Origin: an uncultured Pelagibacteraceae bacterium
Lineage (GTDB): Bacteria; Pseudomonadota; Alphaproteobacteria; Pelagibacterales; AG-422-B15
Length of the DNA stretch: 43,547 nucleotides
NCBI GenBank assembly: GCA_902564295.1
Contig: CACFAO010000009.1
Span: 1-43,547 of the forward strand
Direction of reading: 5' to 3'
Position numbers and translations under genes: made by a program. Under the pieces are notes generated by a model. That model saw only the letters and a program-made list of their open reading frames with translations, was not told where the DNA came from and did not search any database. Positions 31,463 through 42,004 of the stretch are shown piece after piece; position 1 is the first letter of the stretch, and each line of letters opens with the position of its first letter.

Positions 31463-32846
31463 AAATTTTTTTTAACTCTTTTGCAAAATTTTGAGCCCAA
31501 TCTGTAACTGTCCCAGCCCCTAAAAATAAAAAGATTATTTTTGATCTATTCTTCTTTGTTAATTCAAATAGTTGATCATTTTTAACAAAATATTCAGCTT
31601 TGACTTTAGAATTTTTTGCGATGTTACTAATAAATTTATTTAAATCGAAATTTTTTGGTTTTTTCTCTCCTGCTCCATAAACGTCCGAAACAAATACACA
31701 TTCACTATTTTTAAAACACGTCGTGAATTTGCTTTTCAAATCTAAAACCCTTGAGAATCTATGAGGCTGGAAAATAGTTATTATTCTATTTTTTTTGTCT
31801 GCATCAACCAGTCCTTTTAATACATTATTTATTTCAGTCGGATGATGGGCATAATCATCAACAACTCTTATGTTATTATTACTCCATAATTCAGTAAGTC
31901 TTCTTTGGACACCCTTAAAAGAATTTAGAGACTTCTTAATTATTTCTGGTTTTACATTTAATTGAAGACCAACTGCTATAGCAGCTAATGCATTATTTAC
32001 ATTATACGCTCCATGAAGTGGTAACTTAATATTTTTAATAGTTTGGTTTTGCTCTTTTACAAAAACATCAAATATTATTTCATTGGCTTTATGTCTTAAT
32101 TTAATACATTTGATATCACTTTCTCTATGAAAACCAGTTCTAATAATTTTTGTAGTTCTTATATTTGCAGCTAACTTACGTAGCTCATTATCATCTATAC
32201 ATATAACTGCGAAACCATAAAAAGGAACTTGTGTGATAAACCTTTTGAAATAGTTTTTTAGATTTTGAAAATTTGAATAGTAATCAAGATGTTCTTTATC
32301 AATATTAGTTACCACAGAAATTGAAGCAGGAAGTTTCACAAAAGTACCGTCAGATTCATCAGCTTCAACTACTAACCAATCACCTGATCCTAATTTTGTA
32401 TTTGTTCCATACTGATTTATTATCCCGCCATTGATTACAGTAGGTTTCATTCTTGCCCCATTTAAAACTGCTGAAATTAAAGACGTCGTAGTAGTTTTCC
32501 CATGAGACCCAGATATAGCTATAGTTTTTTTTAGTTTTACAATTTGAGATAATATTTCAGCTCTTGAAATTGAGGGAATTTTAATTTTTTTGGAATGTTC
32601 AAGCTCAATATTGTTTTTACTTATTGCAGACGAATAAACAACTAAGCTTACATTTTTTAAATTTGACTTTTTATGTGAATTGAAAGTTTTAATTTTCTTT
32701 TTATTTAATCGAATAATATTTGCGTTGATTTTTATGTCACTTCCTTGAACTTGATACCCCATTTCTGATAAAATTTCTGCAATTCCACTCATCCCAATTC
32801 CACCAACTCCTATAATATGTATTAATTTATTTTTATTTAATTTCAT
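31455..32846 (-). CDS. murC: UDP-N-acetylmuramate--L-alanine ligase
   Basis: ATP-dependent Mur ligase that adds L-alanine to UDP-MurNAc. The 463-residue protein begins with HIIGVGGIGMSGIAEIL (UDP-binding) and has the ATP loop SGSHGKTTTTS near residue 115, the EADESDGTF motif and RVVDDYAHHPTEI in the C-terminal domain, all diagnostic for MurC. It overlaps murG by 4 bases (ATGA) and murB by 8 bases. Confidence 0.97.
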   Translation of the reverse strand: MKLNKNKLIHIIGVGGIGMSGIAEILSEMGYQVQGSDIKINANIIRLNKKKIKTFNSHKKSNLKNVSLVVYSSAISKNNIELEHSKKIKIPSISRAEILSQIVKLKKTIAISGSHGKTTTTSLISAVLNGARMKPTVINGGIINQYGTNTKLGSGDWLVVEADESDGTFVKLPASISVVTNIDKEHLDYYSNFQNLKNYFKRFITQVPFYGFAVICIDDNELRKLAANIRTTKIIRTGFHRESDIKCIKLRHKANEIIFDVFVKEQNQTIKNIKLPLHGAYNVNNALAAIAVGLQLNVKPEIIKKSLNSFKGVQRRLTELWSNNNIRVVDDYAHHPTEINNVLKGLVDADKKNRIITIFQPHRFSRVLDLKSKFTTCFKNSECVFVSDVYGAGEKKPKNFDLNKFISNIAKNSKVKAEYFVKNDQLFELTKKNRSKIIFLFLGAGTVTDWAQNFAKELKKIYE

Positions 32847-33901
32847 CGACCTTCTTCTATATGCTTAAAAATTCTTTCAACGGGATTGTTTATATACTCT
32901 TTTTTTAAAGTTTCCTTAATAGACTCTCTTCTTTGCGGGTCGTTGATTATTTTATTGATCAAACTTGATAATAAGTGAGTATTCATATCTTTGTCCTTAA
33001 TTATTTCAGCACAATTAAGGCTTTTAAGAACTGATGCATTATAATATTGATGGTTGTCAGCAGCATATGGATAAGGAATCAAAATTGAGGGAATTCTAAA
33101 GCAAATAATTTCATTTACAGTCGATGAGCCAGCTCGTGAAATAATTAAATTTGTATTCTCTAAAATATCTGTGACATTATTGAAGTATACATTTACATAG
33201 CACTCAATACTATTTTCTCTATAAAGTTTTTCTAATAAGTTTACATCTTCTTTCCTACATTGATGGTAAACAATAAATTCTTTCTTACATTCATTCTTAG
33301 ATTTTATAATCGAATGAGCTATATTATCTGAAAGGTTTTTTGCACCTTGGCTACCACCAAGAATACATATTGTAAGCTGATTTTTTTTATTAGTTTGTTT
33401 GTTTTCTAAGTTTTTACTACTCCTAGTTGGTAAACCAACTCTAAATGAATTTTTATTTTGAATTAGCTTTTCACCATAAGTTTCGTTGAAAGTTGTAAAG
33501 ATATTACCTACATATTTAAATAATAATTTATTCGCTTTTCCAATAAATGCATTGCCCTCATGAAGAAAAATTTTTTTTCTCATTATTAAACTAGCGAAAA
33601 GAACAGGTATTGTGAAAAATCCACCAAAGCCTAAAGTATAATCTGGTTTGATTTTAAAATTATATAACATTGATTGAATAAACAAAAACGGAGTATTTAT
33701 AATATTTGCTAGTCTTGATTGAGAAGAAATAAGATTTTTAAATATAATTACATTATTTGAGTCTATATTATCGAAATATTTCTTGCCTCTGTCGTCGGTT
33801 AAAATAAAGCATTTAAAATTTTTAGGTGCCTTTGAATAAACTACATTTATTGGTATACAGTGACCTCCAGTTCCTCCACCTACTAAAAAAAGTTTTTTCA
33901 T
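32843..33901 (-). CDS. murG: Lipid II synthase MurG
   Basis: Peripheral membrane glycosyltransferase that adds GlcNAc to lipid I to make lipid II. The 352-residue GT-B protein shows the N-terminal glycine loop GGGTGGHCIP, the GFGGF...P region near 95, the second loop ILGGSQGAKNL, and the donor-binding ISRAGSSTVNEI and PYPYAADNHQYYNA motifs. It sits 9 bases after ftsW and overlaps murC by 4 bases. Confidence 0.96.
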   Translation of the reverse strand: MKKLFLVGGGTGGHCIPINVVYSKAPKNFKCFILTDDRGKKYFDNIDSNNVIIFKNLISSQSRLANIINTPFLFIQSMLYNFKIKPDYTLGFGGFFTIPVLFASLIMRKKIFLHEGNAFIGKANKLLFKYVGNIFTTFNETYGEKLIQNKNSFRVGLPTRSSKNLENKQTNKKNQLTICILGGSQGAKNLSDNIAHSIIKSKNECKKEFIVYHQCRKEDVNLLEKLYRENSIECYVNVYFNNVTDILENTNLIISRAGSSTVNEIICFRIPSILIPYPYAADNHQYYNASVLKSLNCAEIIKDKDMNTHLLSSLINKIINDPQRRESIKETLKKEYINNPVERIFKHIEEGR

Positions 33902-33910
33902 AAAGTTAGT

Positions 33911-35023
33911 TTATTCACGAATATGTCGATTCTTTGAGAATAATAAAATTAATCCTGCTGCAATAGACATGCCAAGGACCGATGAACCTCCATAGCTGAT
34001 AAACGGTAAGGTAATTCCAGTTGTTGGTATCAACCTTATATTTACTCCTATATGAATTAAGGCCTGCAAGCATAAGTATAAAACAAGGGTAAATAAACAA
34101 ATTTGAATAAAATGATCATTGTTTCCATAAATTTTTTTGAAACCTTGATATGATATTATAAAAAAGATTAATAATATAAGTGTACAACCTATGAGACCGT
34201 ACTCTTCAGCAACAACAGAAAATATATAATCTGAATTAGCTTCAGGAATTTTATTTTTTAAAAGACCATTGCCGGGCCCCACACCAATAATACCTCCTTG
34301 TTTAATTGCTTGAAGAGAAATTTCAGTTTGAGTTACGTCATATTCATTTGGAAATAGAAATGAATTTATTCTATTTTGAACATTAAAATTGAGGAAATAT
34401 ATCATCACAAAACTTAAAAGTCCAAAAACTACAATTATGGTGAGTATTATAATGCTGAAACCACTCATAAGCACTGAACCGAAATAGATAGCTGATAATA
34501 AAAAAAATTGACTAATATCAGGTTGCATAACAAGTATGCTTGCAACTGAAATATAGATTAAAGCACTTAGTGAGTGAGATGATATTTTTGTGCCTTGATA
34601 TTGATTATTTAATATCATAGCAAGTACAACGCAAAAGACTGGCTTTACTAATTCTATTGGCATGAGAGAGAAAGATCCAAAACTTATCCATCTTCTTGAA
34701 CCTTTGATTTCATCCCCAAATAATAGAGTAAGAACTAATAAAGCAAAAAATACCATAAATAATATCACGCTAAATAATTTTATGTATTTTGTCTCAATCA
34801 GTGAAATAGAAATAAATACTAAAAAACCTATTGCTAGGTACAAAGCCTGTATATTAAAAATTGCGAATAGATTGTTGTTGAGATACCTGCTTGTACCAGG
34901 GTTTATAGTTAAACTTATTAATAGACCAAAAGTTATTAATACTGTTATGCAAAAAAAAATTGGTTTATTTATTTCAATAATCCAGTTTGTAATTATTGAC
35001 TGTTCATAAGTTCTTTTATTCAT
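33911..35023 (-). CDS. ftsW: Division peptidoglycan polymerase FtsW
   Basis: SEDS glycosyltransferase that works with FtsI to build septal peptidoglycan. The 370-residue protein has about ten membrane segments. SEDS landmarks are KGSRRWISFG with LMPIELVKP, VMQPDISQ and TLPFISYGGSSVL near the end. Its position between murD (1-base overlap) and murG (9-base gap) is the standard place for ftsW; the elongation paralogue rodA is at 545-1672. Confidence 0.95.
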   Translation of the reverse strand: MNKRTYEQSIITNWIIEINKPIFFCITVLITFGLLISLTINPGTSRYLNNNLFAIFNIQALYLAIGFLVFISISLIETKYIKLFSVILFMVFFALLVLTLLFGDEIKGSRRWISFGSFSLMPIELVKPVFCVVLAMILNNQYQGTKISSHSLSALIYISVASILVMQPDISQFFLLSAIYFGSVLMSGFSIIILTIIVVFGLLSFVMIYFLNFNVQNRINSFLFPNEYDVTQTEISLQAIKQGGIIGVGPGNGLLKNKIPEANSDYIFSVVAEEYGLIGCTLILLIFFIISYQGFKKIYGNNDHFIQICLFTLVLYLCLQALIHIGVNIRLIPTTGITLPFISYGGSSVLGMSIAAGLILLFSKNRHIRE

Positions 35024-36336
35024 TATTTGATAAGTTTGCTTATAAGTTTATTAAAATGTCTTCCACGTTCCTCAAAGTTGGTATATTGATCAAATGAAGC
35101 GGCACCTGGACTGAATAAAAAAGTATTGAAATCGGTATTGGTCGTCATAAATTTATTCATTTCGATCACTGCTTTATCTAAGCTGTGAACATAAACTGTT
35201 GCAACTTTGCTCTTAAAGTATCTGTAAAAAGTATTAGATTCCTCTCCAATAATTATTACTTTTTTAATATTGCTAAGACTGTCGTCTAATATATTGATAT
35301 TACTGCTTTTTATCTGACCACCGCATATCAGAAAGATATCTTTATATTTTTTTAGCGCTGCAATTAGAGAATGATAATTTGTTGATTTGGAATCATTTAT
35401 AATAACTTTGTTTTTGTCTGAAAAAATTATTTGCTGTCTAAATTCAAGGCCTCTGAATGATTTAAAAGCATTGAAGATTTTATTGCTGCTTAAGCCTACT
35501 TCTTTCAAAACTTCATACGAGAAACGGTAATTTTGATCGTTACTCAGTAAATTATACTGATTTACATTTAAATTTTTAGTGATGATTCTTTTATTATTAA
35601 TCTGCTTTAAATTTTTTATTTTATTTAAGTGATTATCTTTTTTTATTAATTTTTTTAAAATTGAACTATTATCAAAAAATCCTTTTTGTGAGCTATTTAT
35701 ATTTTTAAAAATATTTAATTTAGCATTACCATAATTAACCATTGTATTATGTCTCGCTAAATGATCTGGAGTTAAATTAAGTATACAGGCAATATCAGGT
35801 TGAAATATTTTAGAGCTCTCTAATTGATAAGATGATAACTCTAAGATATAAAAACCTTTTTTAATCATCTTTGTTTTAAAGATTGGGTTACCTATGTTTC
35901 CTGCAAGCTGTATGTTGAATTTATTTTTTTTAAGAGTATGATAAATTAAAGATACTGTTGTTGATTTTCCATTTGTGCCTGTAACTGCAATTATTTTAAT
36001 CTTTTTCCTTGTATTTAGATTTTCCAGGTATAATTGAAATAAATCTAATTCACTTATCTGTTTAGTATTTTTTGAAGTTAATTTTTTTATCAGTTTATGT
36101 GCTGACTTTCCTTTTGTAGCAATTCCAGGGCTAGGAAGAACATAGTCTATATGACTTATTTTAGGAGAATACTTTTTATATCCTTTATTTAATATTTTTT
36201 TTGAATGTTTGGGATTATCTTCCCAAAAATATACTACGGCTCCACTATTTATAAGAGATTTATAAATTGAACATCCCGTTTTTCCCATACCAATGATCAC
36301 ATAGCTTTTCTTTGAAAAACATTTTGACTTCAGCAT
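35023..36336 (-). CDS. murD: UDP-N-acetylmuramoylalanine--D-glutamate ligase
   Basis: Mur ligase adding D-glutamate. The 437-residue protein has the N-terminal Rossmann-like VIIGMGKTGCSIYKSL, the ATP loop VTGTNGKSTTVS near residue 120, NLTPDHLARH and the C-terminal LFSPGAASFDQYTNFEERG motif that is specific to MurD. It is lysine- and asparagine-rich. It follows mraY by 4 bases and overlaps ftsW by 1 base. Confidence 0.96.
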   Translation of the reverse strand: MLKSKCFSKKSYVIIGMGKTGCSIYKSLINSGAVVYFWEDNPKHSKKILNKGYKKYSPKISHIDYVLPSPGIATKGKSAHKLIKKLTSKNTKQISELDLFQLYLENLNTRKKIKIIAVTGTNGKSTTVSLIYHTLKKNKFNIQLAGNIGNPIFKTKMIKKGFYILELSSYQLESSKIFQPDIACILNLTPDHLARHNTMVNYGNAKLNIFKNINSSQKGFFDNSSILKKLIKKDNHLNKIKNLKQINNKRIITKNLNVNQYNLLSNDQNYRFSYEVLKEVGLSSNKIFNAFKSFRGLEFRQQIIFSDKNKVIINDSKSTNYHSLIAALKKYKDIFLICGGQIKSSNINILDDSLSNIKKVIIIGEESNTFYRYFKSKVATVYVHSLDKAVIEMNKFMTTNTDFNTFLFSPGAASFDQYTNFEERGRHFNKLISKLIK

Positions 36337-36340
36337 TTAG

Positions 36341-37423
36341 TTACCTGATCTTAAGTGTTGCAAGTCCAATCAAGGCAAGAATTAAAGCGATTATCCAAAA
36401 ACGAATTACTATTTTTGATTCTGCAATACCATTCTTCTCAAAATGATGGTGTAAGGGAGCCATTTTAAATATTCGTTTGCCGGTTAGCTTATACGAGCCA
36501 ACCTGAAGAATTACTGACACCGCTTCAGCTACGAATATTCCTCCAACTATTGCCAACACAATTTCTTGCTTGGTTAGAACACTTATACCCCCCAACGCAG
36601 CGCCTAATGATAAAGAGCCTGTGTCGCCCATAAAGACCATTGCTGGAGGCGCGTTGTACCATAAAAAGCCAAGAGCGGATCCAATTATGGCTGCGCAAAG
36701 TACGGTTAATTCACCTGCTCCAGGTAAATAATTAATGTAAAGATAATTAGAAAAGATCATATTTCCTGCCAAATAGCAGATTACAGCAAAAGTCGCAGAG
36801 ACAATCATAATGGGAACAATTGCTAGCCCGTCAAGACCGTCTGTAAGATTAACCGCATTTGCTGATCCTAGAATTACGAATATAACAAATGGAATTGAAA
36901 ATAAACCCAAGTTTAGAAATATATCCTTAAGAAAAGGTAAGGATAATAACTGAATATCAATTTCATTATAAGTTGTTATCCAGTAAATAAATATCAACGC
37001 TATTGTTATTTGAAAAAAGATTCTTATTTTCGCAGAAATTCCATTACTTGATTTTTTCTTAACTTTGCTAAAATCATCTGCAAAACCAACCAATCCAAAT
37101 GATATTAGAAGGAATATAATTGGCCAAGATATATAGCTTTCAGGATTAACCCATAGAATCATTGATCCAACTATTGAAATCAAAATTATAATTCCTCCCA
37201 TTGTCGGAGTCCCTTTTTTAGCTACCAAGTGAGACTCAGGACCGTCTTCTCTAATAGGCTGACCAATTGATTGATATGATCCAATTCTTTTAATTAAAAA
37301 TGGGCCAAAAAAGAGAATAAAAAAAAATGAAGTAAATAATGCCAAACCTGTTCTAACCGTTAAATAATTTAAAAAATTATTTAATACTCCAAGATTAAAA
37401 TACTCAATTAAATATAAGATCAT
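36341..37423 (-). CDS. mraY: Phospho-MurNAc-pentapeptide translocase MraY
   Basis: Integral membrane enzyme that transfers phospho-MurNAc-pentapeptide to undecaprenyl phosphate, producing lipid I. The 360-residue protein has about ten membrane segments. The catalytic motifs are present: FADDFSKV with the adjacent Asp pair, NLTDGLDGLA, MGDTGSL, and the histidine-rich loop APLHHHFE near the C-terminus. It is 2 bases after murF and 4 bases before murD. Confidence 0.97.
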   Translation of the reverse strand: MILYLIEYFNLGVLNNFLNYLTVRTGLALFTSFFFILFFGPFLIKRIGSYQSIGQPIREDGPESHLVAKKGTPTMGGIIILISIVGSMILWVNPESYISWPIIFLLISFGLVGFADDFSKVKKKSSNGISAKIRIFFQITIALIFIYWITTYNEIDIQLLSLPFLKDIFLNLGLFSIPFVIFVILGSANAVNLTDGLDGLAIVPIMIVSATFAVICYLAGNMIFSNYLYINYLPGAGELTVLCAAIIGSALGFLWYNAPPAMVFMGDTGSLSLGAALGGISVLTKQEIVLAIVGGIFVAEAVSVILQVGSYKLTGKRIFKMAPLHHHFEKNGIAESKIVIRFWIIALILALIGLATLKIR

Positions 37424-37425
37424 AG

Positions 37426-38790
37426 TTAACTTATTAAATGATTTGACAACTTTCGTAAATTGATTGAATTTGAACCCTTTAGAAATACCTTGCTATTCCT
37501 ATTAAATATTTTTTTTGCATTACTTATAACACTATCTATATTCTCATAATATTCAAACTGAAGTATATTGTATCTTTTTCTAAGTGAGAAAAGTTTTGCT
37601 CCAACAAAAATTACTTTTTTAGCCTTTATCAGTATTAGATATCTAATTAAATCTATATGAAATTTTTCAGATTTATTTCCAAGCTCATTCATATCCCCTA
37701 TGACATAAACTAGGTGTCCTTTTTTAAACTTATTAAAAATATCTATTGTGTCTCTCATGGAAACAGGGCTGGCATTATAGGAATGATCATGTATTTCTAG
37801 TCTATTTCCCTTATATTTTGATTTTAGTATTTCGCCTCTTCCTTCTGTAAAAGGAACATTTTTGAATTGATTGATTAGTTTTAAATTTAAACCTAGCATA
37901 TAAAAGCAAGTAAGAATGGCTAATGCATTAAAAATTAGATTTTTTTGATTTTTTCTTAGAGTAAAATCAAGTATACCGTTACCAGGTAATATTACTTGGT
38001 ATTTAATAACATTCCCAATATTTGTCTCTTTTTTAAGATATACTTTTGATGATTTAACTTTTCCAATGTCTAAGCAAGTACTGATCTTTGTTTTTTTGAA
38101 CAACACATATAGTAATTTATAAAAATTAGAATTTCTATTAATAATTAAGTTTTCAATACTTTTTGTTGAAGTGAATATTTCTGATTTTGCTAATGCAATT
38201 TCTTTTAAAGATTTAAAATTACCAAGGTGAACATTTTCAACATTTAAAATAATAGCTGTTTGTGGCTGCAATACCTTTACTAATCTTTTTATTTCCCCTG
38301 AATGATTCATGCCTATTTCGAAAAATCCATACTTCGTATGCCGTGGCATATTTAGTAATTCAAGAGGCAGACCATATTGATTATTGAATGATTTACGCGA
38401 ACAGTAAACATCTTGCTCATTTCTTAGCAAATAATTTATTGCATCCTTTGTACCAGTCTTCCCAATACTACCTGTAATACCTACAATTTGTGTTTTCATC
38501 TGCACTCTGTATTTTTTTGCAAGCTTAAGGAGTGCTTTAGATGTATCTTTAACATTGATTTGAGGTATTTTTATGCCTTTTACTTTTTTATGAACAAAAA
38601 CAATAGATGCACCTTTTTTTTCTGCTTCTACTAAATATTTATGACCATCTGTGTTAAAACCTTTAATTGCAAAAAAAATATTACCTTTCCTTAATGACCG
38701 TGTGTCGATCGATGCACCAGTTATTCTTTTACCAACAATATTAGTCCCAAATAATTCATTTATTTCACTAGTTGTAATGAATTTTTTCAT
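37426..38790 (-). CDS. murF: UDP-MurNAc-tripeptide--D-alanyl-D-alanine ligase
   Basis: Mur ligase that attaches the D-Ala-D-Ala dipeptide made by Ddl. The 454-residue protein has the MurF N-domain (ASIDTRSLRKGNIFFAIKG, about 26-44), the ATP loop GITGSIGKTGTKD near 104-116, the FEIGMNHSGEI motif and EIHDHSYNASPVSM in the C-terminal domain. Overlaps murE by 4 bases; mraY follows after 2 bases. Very lysine-rich. Confidence 0.96.
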   Translation of the reverse strand: MKKFITTSEINELFGTNIVGKRITGASIDTRSLRKGNIFFAIKGFNTDGHKYLVEAEKKGASIVFVHKKVKGIKIPQINVKDTSKALLKLAKKYRVQMKTQIVGITGSIGKTGTKDAINYLLRNEQDVYCSRKSFNNQYGLPLELLNMPRHTKYGFFEIGMNHSGEIKRLVKVLQPQTAIILNVENVHLGNFKSLKEIALAKSEIFTSTKSIENLIINRNSNFYKLLYVLFKKTKISTCLDIGKVKSSKVYLKKETNIGNVIKYQVILPGNGILDFTLRKNQKNLIFNALAILTCFYMLGLNLKLINQFKNVPFTEGRGEILKSKYKGNRLEIHDHSYNASPVSMRDTIDIFNKFKKGHLVYVIGDMNELGNKSEKFHIDLIRYLILIKAKKVIFVGAKLFSLRKRYNILQFEYYENIDSVISNAKKIFNRNSKVFLKGSNSINLRKLSNHLIS

Positions 38791-40220
38791 TTTTTTTGTA
38801 AATATTTTTTGGCAATTTTGACATCATCAAAAGGCAAATTTTTTCCCATGATGGATTGAAATTTTTCATGACCTTTACCGGCAATAAGAAGTAAATCGCC
38901 TATCTTTAATTCGCCAATAGCTTTTTTTATAGCTAATTTTCTGTTACCAATTTCAAATATATTTTTTAAATTTCCAATCACTTCCTTTCTAATCCTTGCT
39001 GGATTTTCATATCTTGGATTATCATCTGTAACTATGGCTTTATCAGCGTATTTAGAGGCTATTTTACCCATAATTGGTCTTTTTTTTCTATCTCTATTTC
39101 CACCACAACCAAATAAAACGTGTACGTTTGATGTCTCTAAGTTTTTTGACTCTATGATTGAATTTTTAAGAGCATCAGGCGTATGCGCAAAATCAACATA
39201 AACTTTCCCACCTGTTTTCGTCTTTCCAACATATTCCATTCTTCCTAAAACTGACGGGCAATTAAAACTACTTTTTGATAGCTTTCTAGGATCAAATCCA
39301 ATTAAACTCATAATTGAAATTGCGAATATAAAATTTTCTATCTGAAAATTTGGAAAATTTTTAAACTTTAAAAGAATTAGTTTACTGCCTACTATAGCTT
39401 TTACATATTGAATATTATTTTTTATATGTATTTTTACAATTTTATAATTCCTATTTTCTTGAAAATATAATGGTTGAACGTATTTATTTTTTTTTAAAAT
39501 TGATTTTATTTTTTTTATATATTGTGTTTTTGAGTTAATTATTAATTTACTATCTTTATGTATATAATCTTTAAATAGCATCATTTTACTTTTTATGTAA
39601 TTATTTATAGTTTTATGATAATCAAGGTGATCATGTGATATATTTGTTAATGCACAAATATCAAAATTCATTCCATAAAATCTACTTTGATGCAAGCCAT
39701 GACTCGATGCTTCCATAACCAAATATTTTATTTTTTTTCGACCTATTTTTTTTAATTGATTTGATAGATCAATTGGTTCGGGTGATGTAAGGTTATATTT
39801 ATTTCTCTTTAATACAGAGTTGCCTAAAGTGCCTATAGTAGCTACACTCTTTCCTGAAATTCTCAGCAAATAACTTAAATAATATGCAACAGATGTTTTT
39901 CCATTTGTTCCTGTTATTGCAATTTTTGTTTCAATATTATTTTTGTTAATTTCAAATGCTAAAAGAGATAGTGATTTTCTAATATCTTTAACCTTTAACA
40001 CTGTTATATTCTTTGGATATCTATTTTTACTGTATGATGGAACAACAATAGCTGAAGCACCCTTTTTAATTGCTTGATTTATGAACTTAGATCCATCTAT
40101 TTCATTTCCAGGTATTGCAAAAAAAATATTTCCTTTTTTTATCGATCTCGAGTCAGATGAGATACCGTTAAATTTTATCTTCTTTGATTTAATTTCTTCT
40201 AGAAGGGAATAGTTTAGCAT
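38787..40220 (-). CDS. murE: UDP-MurNAc-L-Ala-D-Glu--meso-diaminopimelate ligase
   Basis: Adds the third residue of the stem peptide. The 477-residue Mur ligase has the ATP loop TGTNGKTS at 103-110, the MEASSHGL motif and NISHDHLDYH. The specificity motif at 400-403 is DNPR, which marks enzymes that use meso-diaminopimelate rather than lysine, so the wall is predicted to be the usual Gram-negative A1-gamma type. It begins directly after ftsI with no gap and overlaps murF by 4 bases. Confidence 0.96.
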   Translation of the reverse strand: MLNYSLLEEIKSKKIKFNGISSDSRSIKKGNIFFAIPGNEIDGSKFINQAIKKGASAIVVPSYSKNRYPKNITVLKVKDIRKSLSLLAFEINKNNIETKIAITGTNGKTSVAYYLSYLLRISGKSVATIGTLGNSVLKRNKYNLTSPEPIDLSNQLKKIGRKKIKYLVMEASSHGLHQSRFYGMNFDICALTNISHDHLDYHKTINNYIKSKMMLFKDYIHKDSKLIINSKTQYIKKIKSILKKNKYVQPLYFQENRNYKIVKIHIKNNIQYVKAIVGSKLILLKFKNFPNFQIENFIFAISIMSLIGFDPRKLSKSSFNCPSVLGRMEYVGKTKTGGKVYVDFAHTPDALKNSIIESKNLETSNVHVLFGCGGNRDRKKRPIMGKIASKYADKAIVTDDNPRYENPARIRKEVIGNLKNIFEIGNRKLAIKKAIGELKIGDLLLIAGKGHEKFQSIMGKNLPFDDVKIAKKYLQKK

Positions 40221-41999
40221 TTATTCAAGAGAGGTATTAATGAGCATATTTTCATTAGGTATATATCTTGCCTTTATGTCCAAAATAGGACTTACTCTGT
40301 CAATAATTTGTCGTGAAACTCTTGCTGCATTCCACCCAGCATCACTCCAGTTCCAAGTATTATATGGCTCTCCATATTCTCTATTAATGCCTTTCGGGTC
40401 GTCTAATGAAATGAGAACTACATACTTTGGCTTGTGTATGGGTAGTACCGATATAAAAGTAGTTAGCTTTTCTCTTGTATAGGATTTTTTGTCTATCATG
40501 TGAGATGTACCTGTCTTACCTCCAACCAAATATTTGAACTTACCATCTTCTGTGTATGCTTTATCAGCATCCTTGTTAAAGGCTTCTTTAGCAGTCCCTT
40601 TTGCGACAACCTGGCTTAAAAGGTAACGCATAATTTCACTGGTCTCTTCTGAGAAAATTTGATTTTCATATCGTTTATCTTCTTCTAATTTTGTTAAAGA
40701 TGGTTTGATTAAAAATCCTCCATTTACTACAGCTGATGTAGCGACAGCCAAATGCAATGGTGACACCGAAAGGCCATACCCGTAAGAGATTGATTCTGTA
40801 TTAAACGTTCTCCATGGGTCAGGAACAATTGGAACTGCTTTTTCTGGTATTCCAATATTAACTTGATGAAGTAATCCAAGTTGAGACAAATAATCTTGTT
40901 GTAATTCTTTACCAATATCTCTAATCATTTTAATCGTTCCAATATTTGATGACTCAACAAATATTTCTTCAACAGAACACATTTTTATTTCACAAGGCCT
41001 GTGAACATCCTCTACACGGTGCTTTCCAATATAAATGTGATTTTCTATCTTGTACTTTGTATTTGGTAGAAAGATTTTTTCTTCAATTCCCATTGCTGTA
41101 GTAAATATTTTCATCACCGAACCAAACTCATATACCCCTAATGTGTTTTTGTTGAATTTATCATTGTCATTTACGTTTTTAGTATTGGGATCAAAATCTG
41201 GAAGTGATGTCATGGCAAGAATTTCTCCATTATTGACATTCATTATGATTCCTGAGCCGCCAGTTGCTCTATATAGTTTCATAGCAGCTAGTATTTCATC
41301 ACGAACAATGTGTTGTATTCTTGTATCTAAAGACAGTATCAAATCATTATTTTTTTCATTTTGAAGAAACTTATCAAAAGATTTTTCTAGTCCAGATACA
41401 CCTGTATTATCAATGTCAACTTTACCAACTAAATGACTAAAAAGTTCGCTATGAAGATATTTTCTTTTATAGGCATCTCTAAATTCAATTCCAGTCTCAC
41501 CTAAATCTATATACTTTTGTAATTCAAAGGGTTCAACATTACGATCAAGCCAAAAAAATTTTTTTTCAGATACTAATTTATCAAGATCAGCTGCAGAAAA
41601 CCTATTATTTATTGCTGAGACTTTATTTATAAATTTTTTCTTATCGTATACAGCTTTTGGATTTACAGAGATATGGGATGTTAATAAATTTGCTGTGAGA
41701 GAAGTATTATTTCTATCAAGAATATTTCCTCTTTTTGACTCAAAATTCTCAATGAAATAATTTCCTTTTTCAGTGTAAAGTAAATTAATTTCTATCATCT
41801 TGATTGTAACTGCTAAAAATAAACTACTAAAAACAATCGCTGACAATATTAAACGGTTATTTATTTTGAGAGCAAAATTATTCTTTAAAGATTTTAATCT
41901 TTCAAAATCAAACTTTTCTTTATTATATCTGTGTGTAAAGGAAAAACTTTTTTGATATATATCAATTTTCTTTCGGCCAATGTTCCGCTTTTTTTTCAA
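40221..41999 (-). CDS. ftsI: Penicillin-binding protein 3, division transpeptidase FtsI
   Basis: Class B PBP that cross-links septal peptidoglycan with FtsW. The 592-residue protein has a basic cytoplasmic tail of about 48 residues, one membrane segment (about 50-68), the pedestal domain with KRGNILDRN, and the transpeptidase motifs SVMK at 294-297 (nucleophile Ser294), SSN at 350-352 and KTGT at 495-498. It lies 5 bases after ftsL and abuts murE. Confidence 0.96.
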   Translation of the reverse strand: MKKKRNIGRKKIDIYQKSFSFTHRYNKEKFDFERLKSLKNNFALKINNRLILSAIVFSSLFLAVTIKMIEINLLYTEKGNYFIENFESKRGNILDRNNTSLTANLLTSHISVNPKAVYDKKKFINKVSAINNRFSAADLDKLVSEKKFFWLDRNVEPFELQKYIDLGETGIEFRDAYKRKYLHSELFSHLVGKVDIDNTGVSGLEKSFDKFLQNEKNNDLILSLDTRIQHIVRDEILAAMKLYRATGGSGIIMNVNNGEILAMTSLPDFDPNTKNVNDNDKFNKNTLGVYEFGSVMKIFTTAMGIEEKIFLPNTKYKIENHIYIGKHRVEDVHRPCEIKMCSVEEIFVESSNIGTIKMIRDIGKELQQDYLSQLGLLHQVNIGIPEKAVPIVPDPWRTFNTESISYGYGLSVSPLHLAVATSAVVNGGFLIKPSLTKLEEDKRYENQIFSEETSEIMRYLLSQVVAKGTAKEAFNKDADKAYTEDGKFKYLVGGKTGTSHMIDKKSYTREKLTTFISVLPIHKPKYVVLISLDDPKGINREYGEPYNTWNWSDAGWNAARVSRQIIDRVSPILDIKARYIPNENMLINTSLE

Positions 42000-42004
42000 G
42001 GAAT

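Noticed and set aside
35023-40220. Horizontally acquired block suggested by the very AT- and lysine-rich murD-murE-murF genes
   Set aside because: Gene order and overlaps are those of a normal division cluster and pepP elsewhere has the same composition, so this is base-composition drift rather than transfer.
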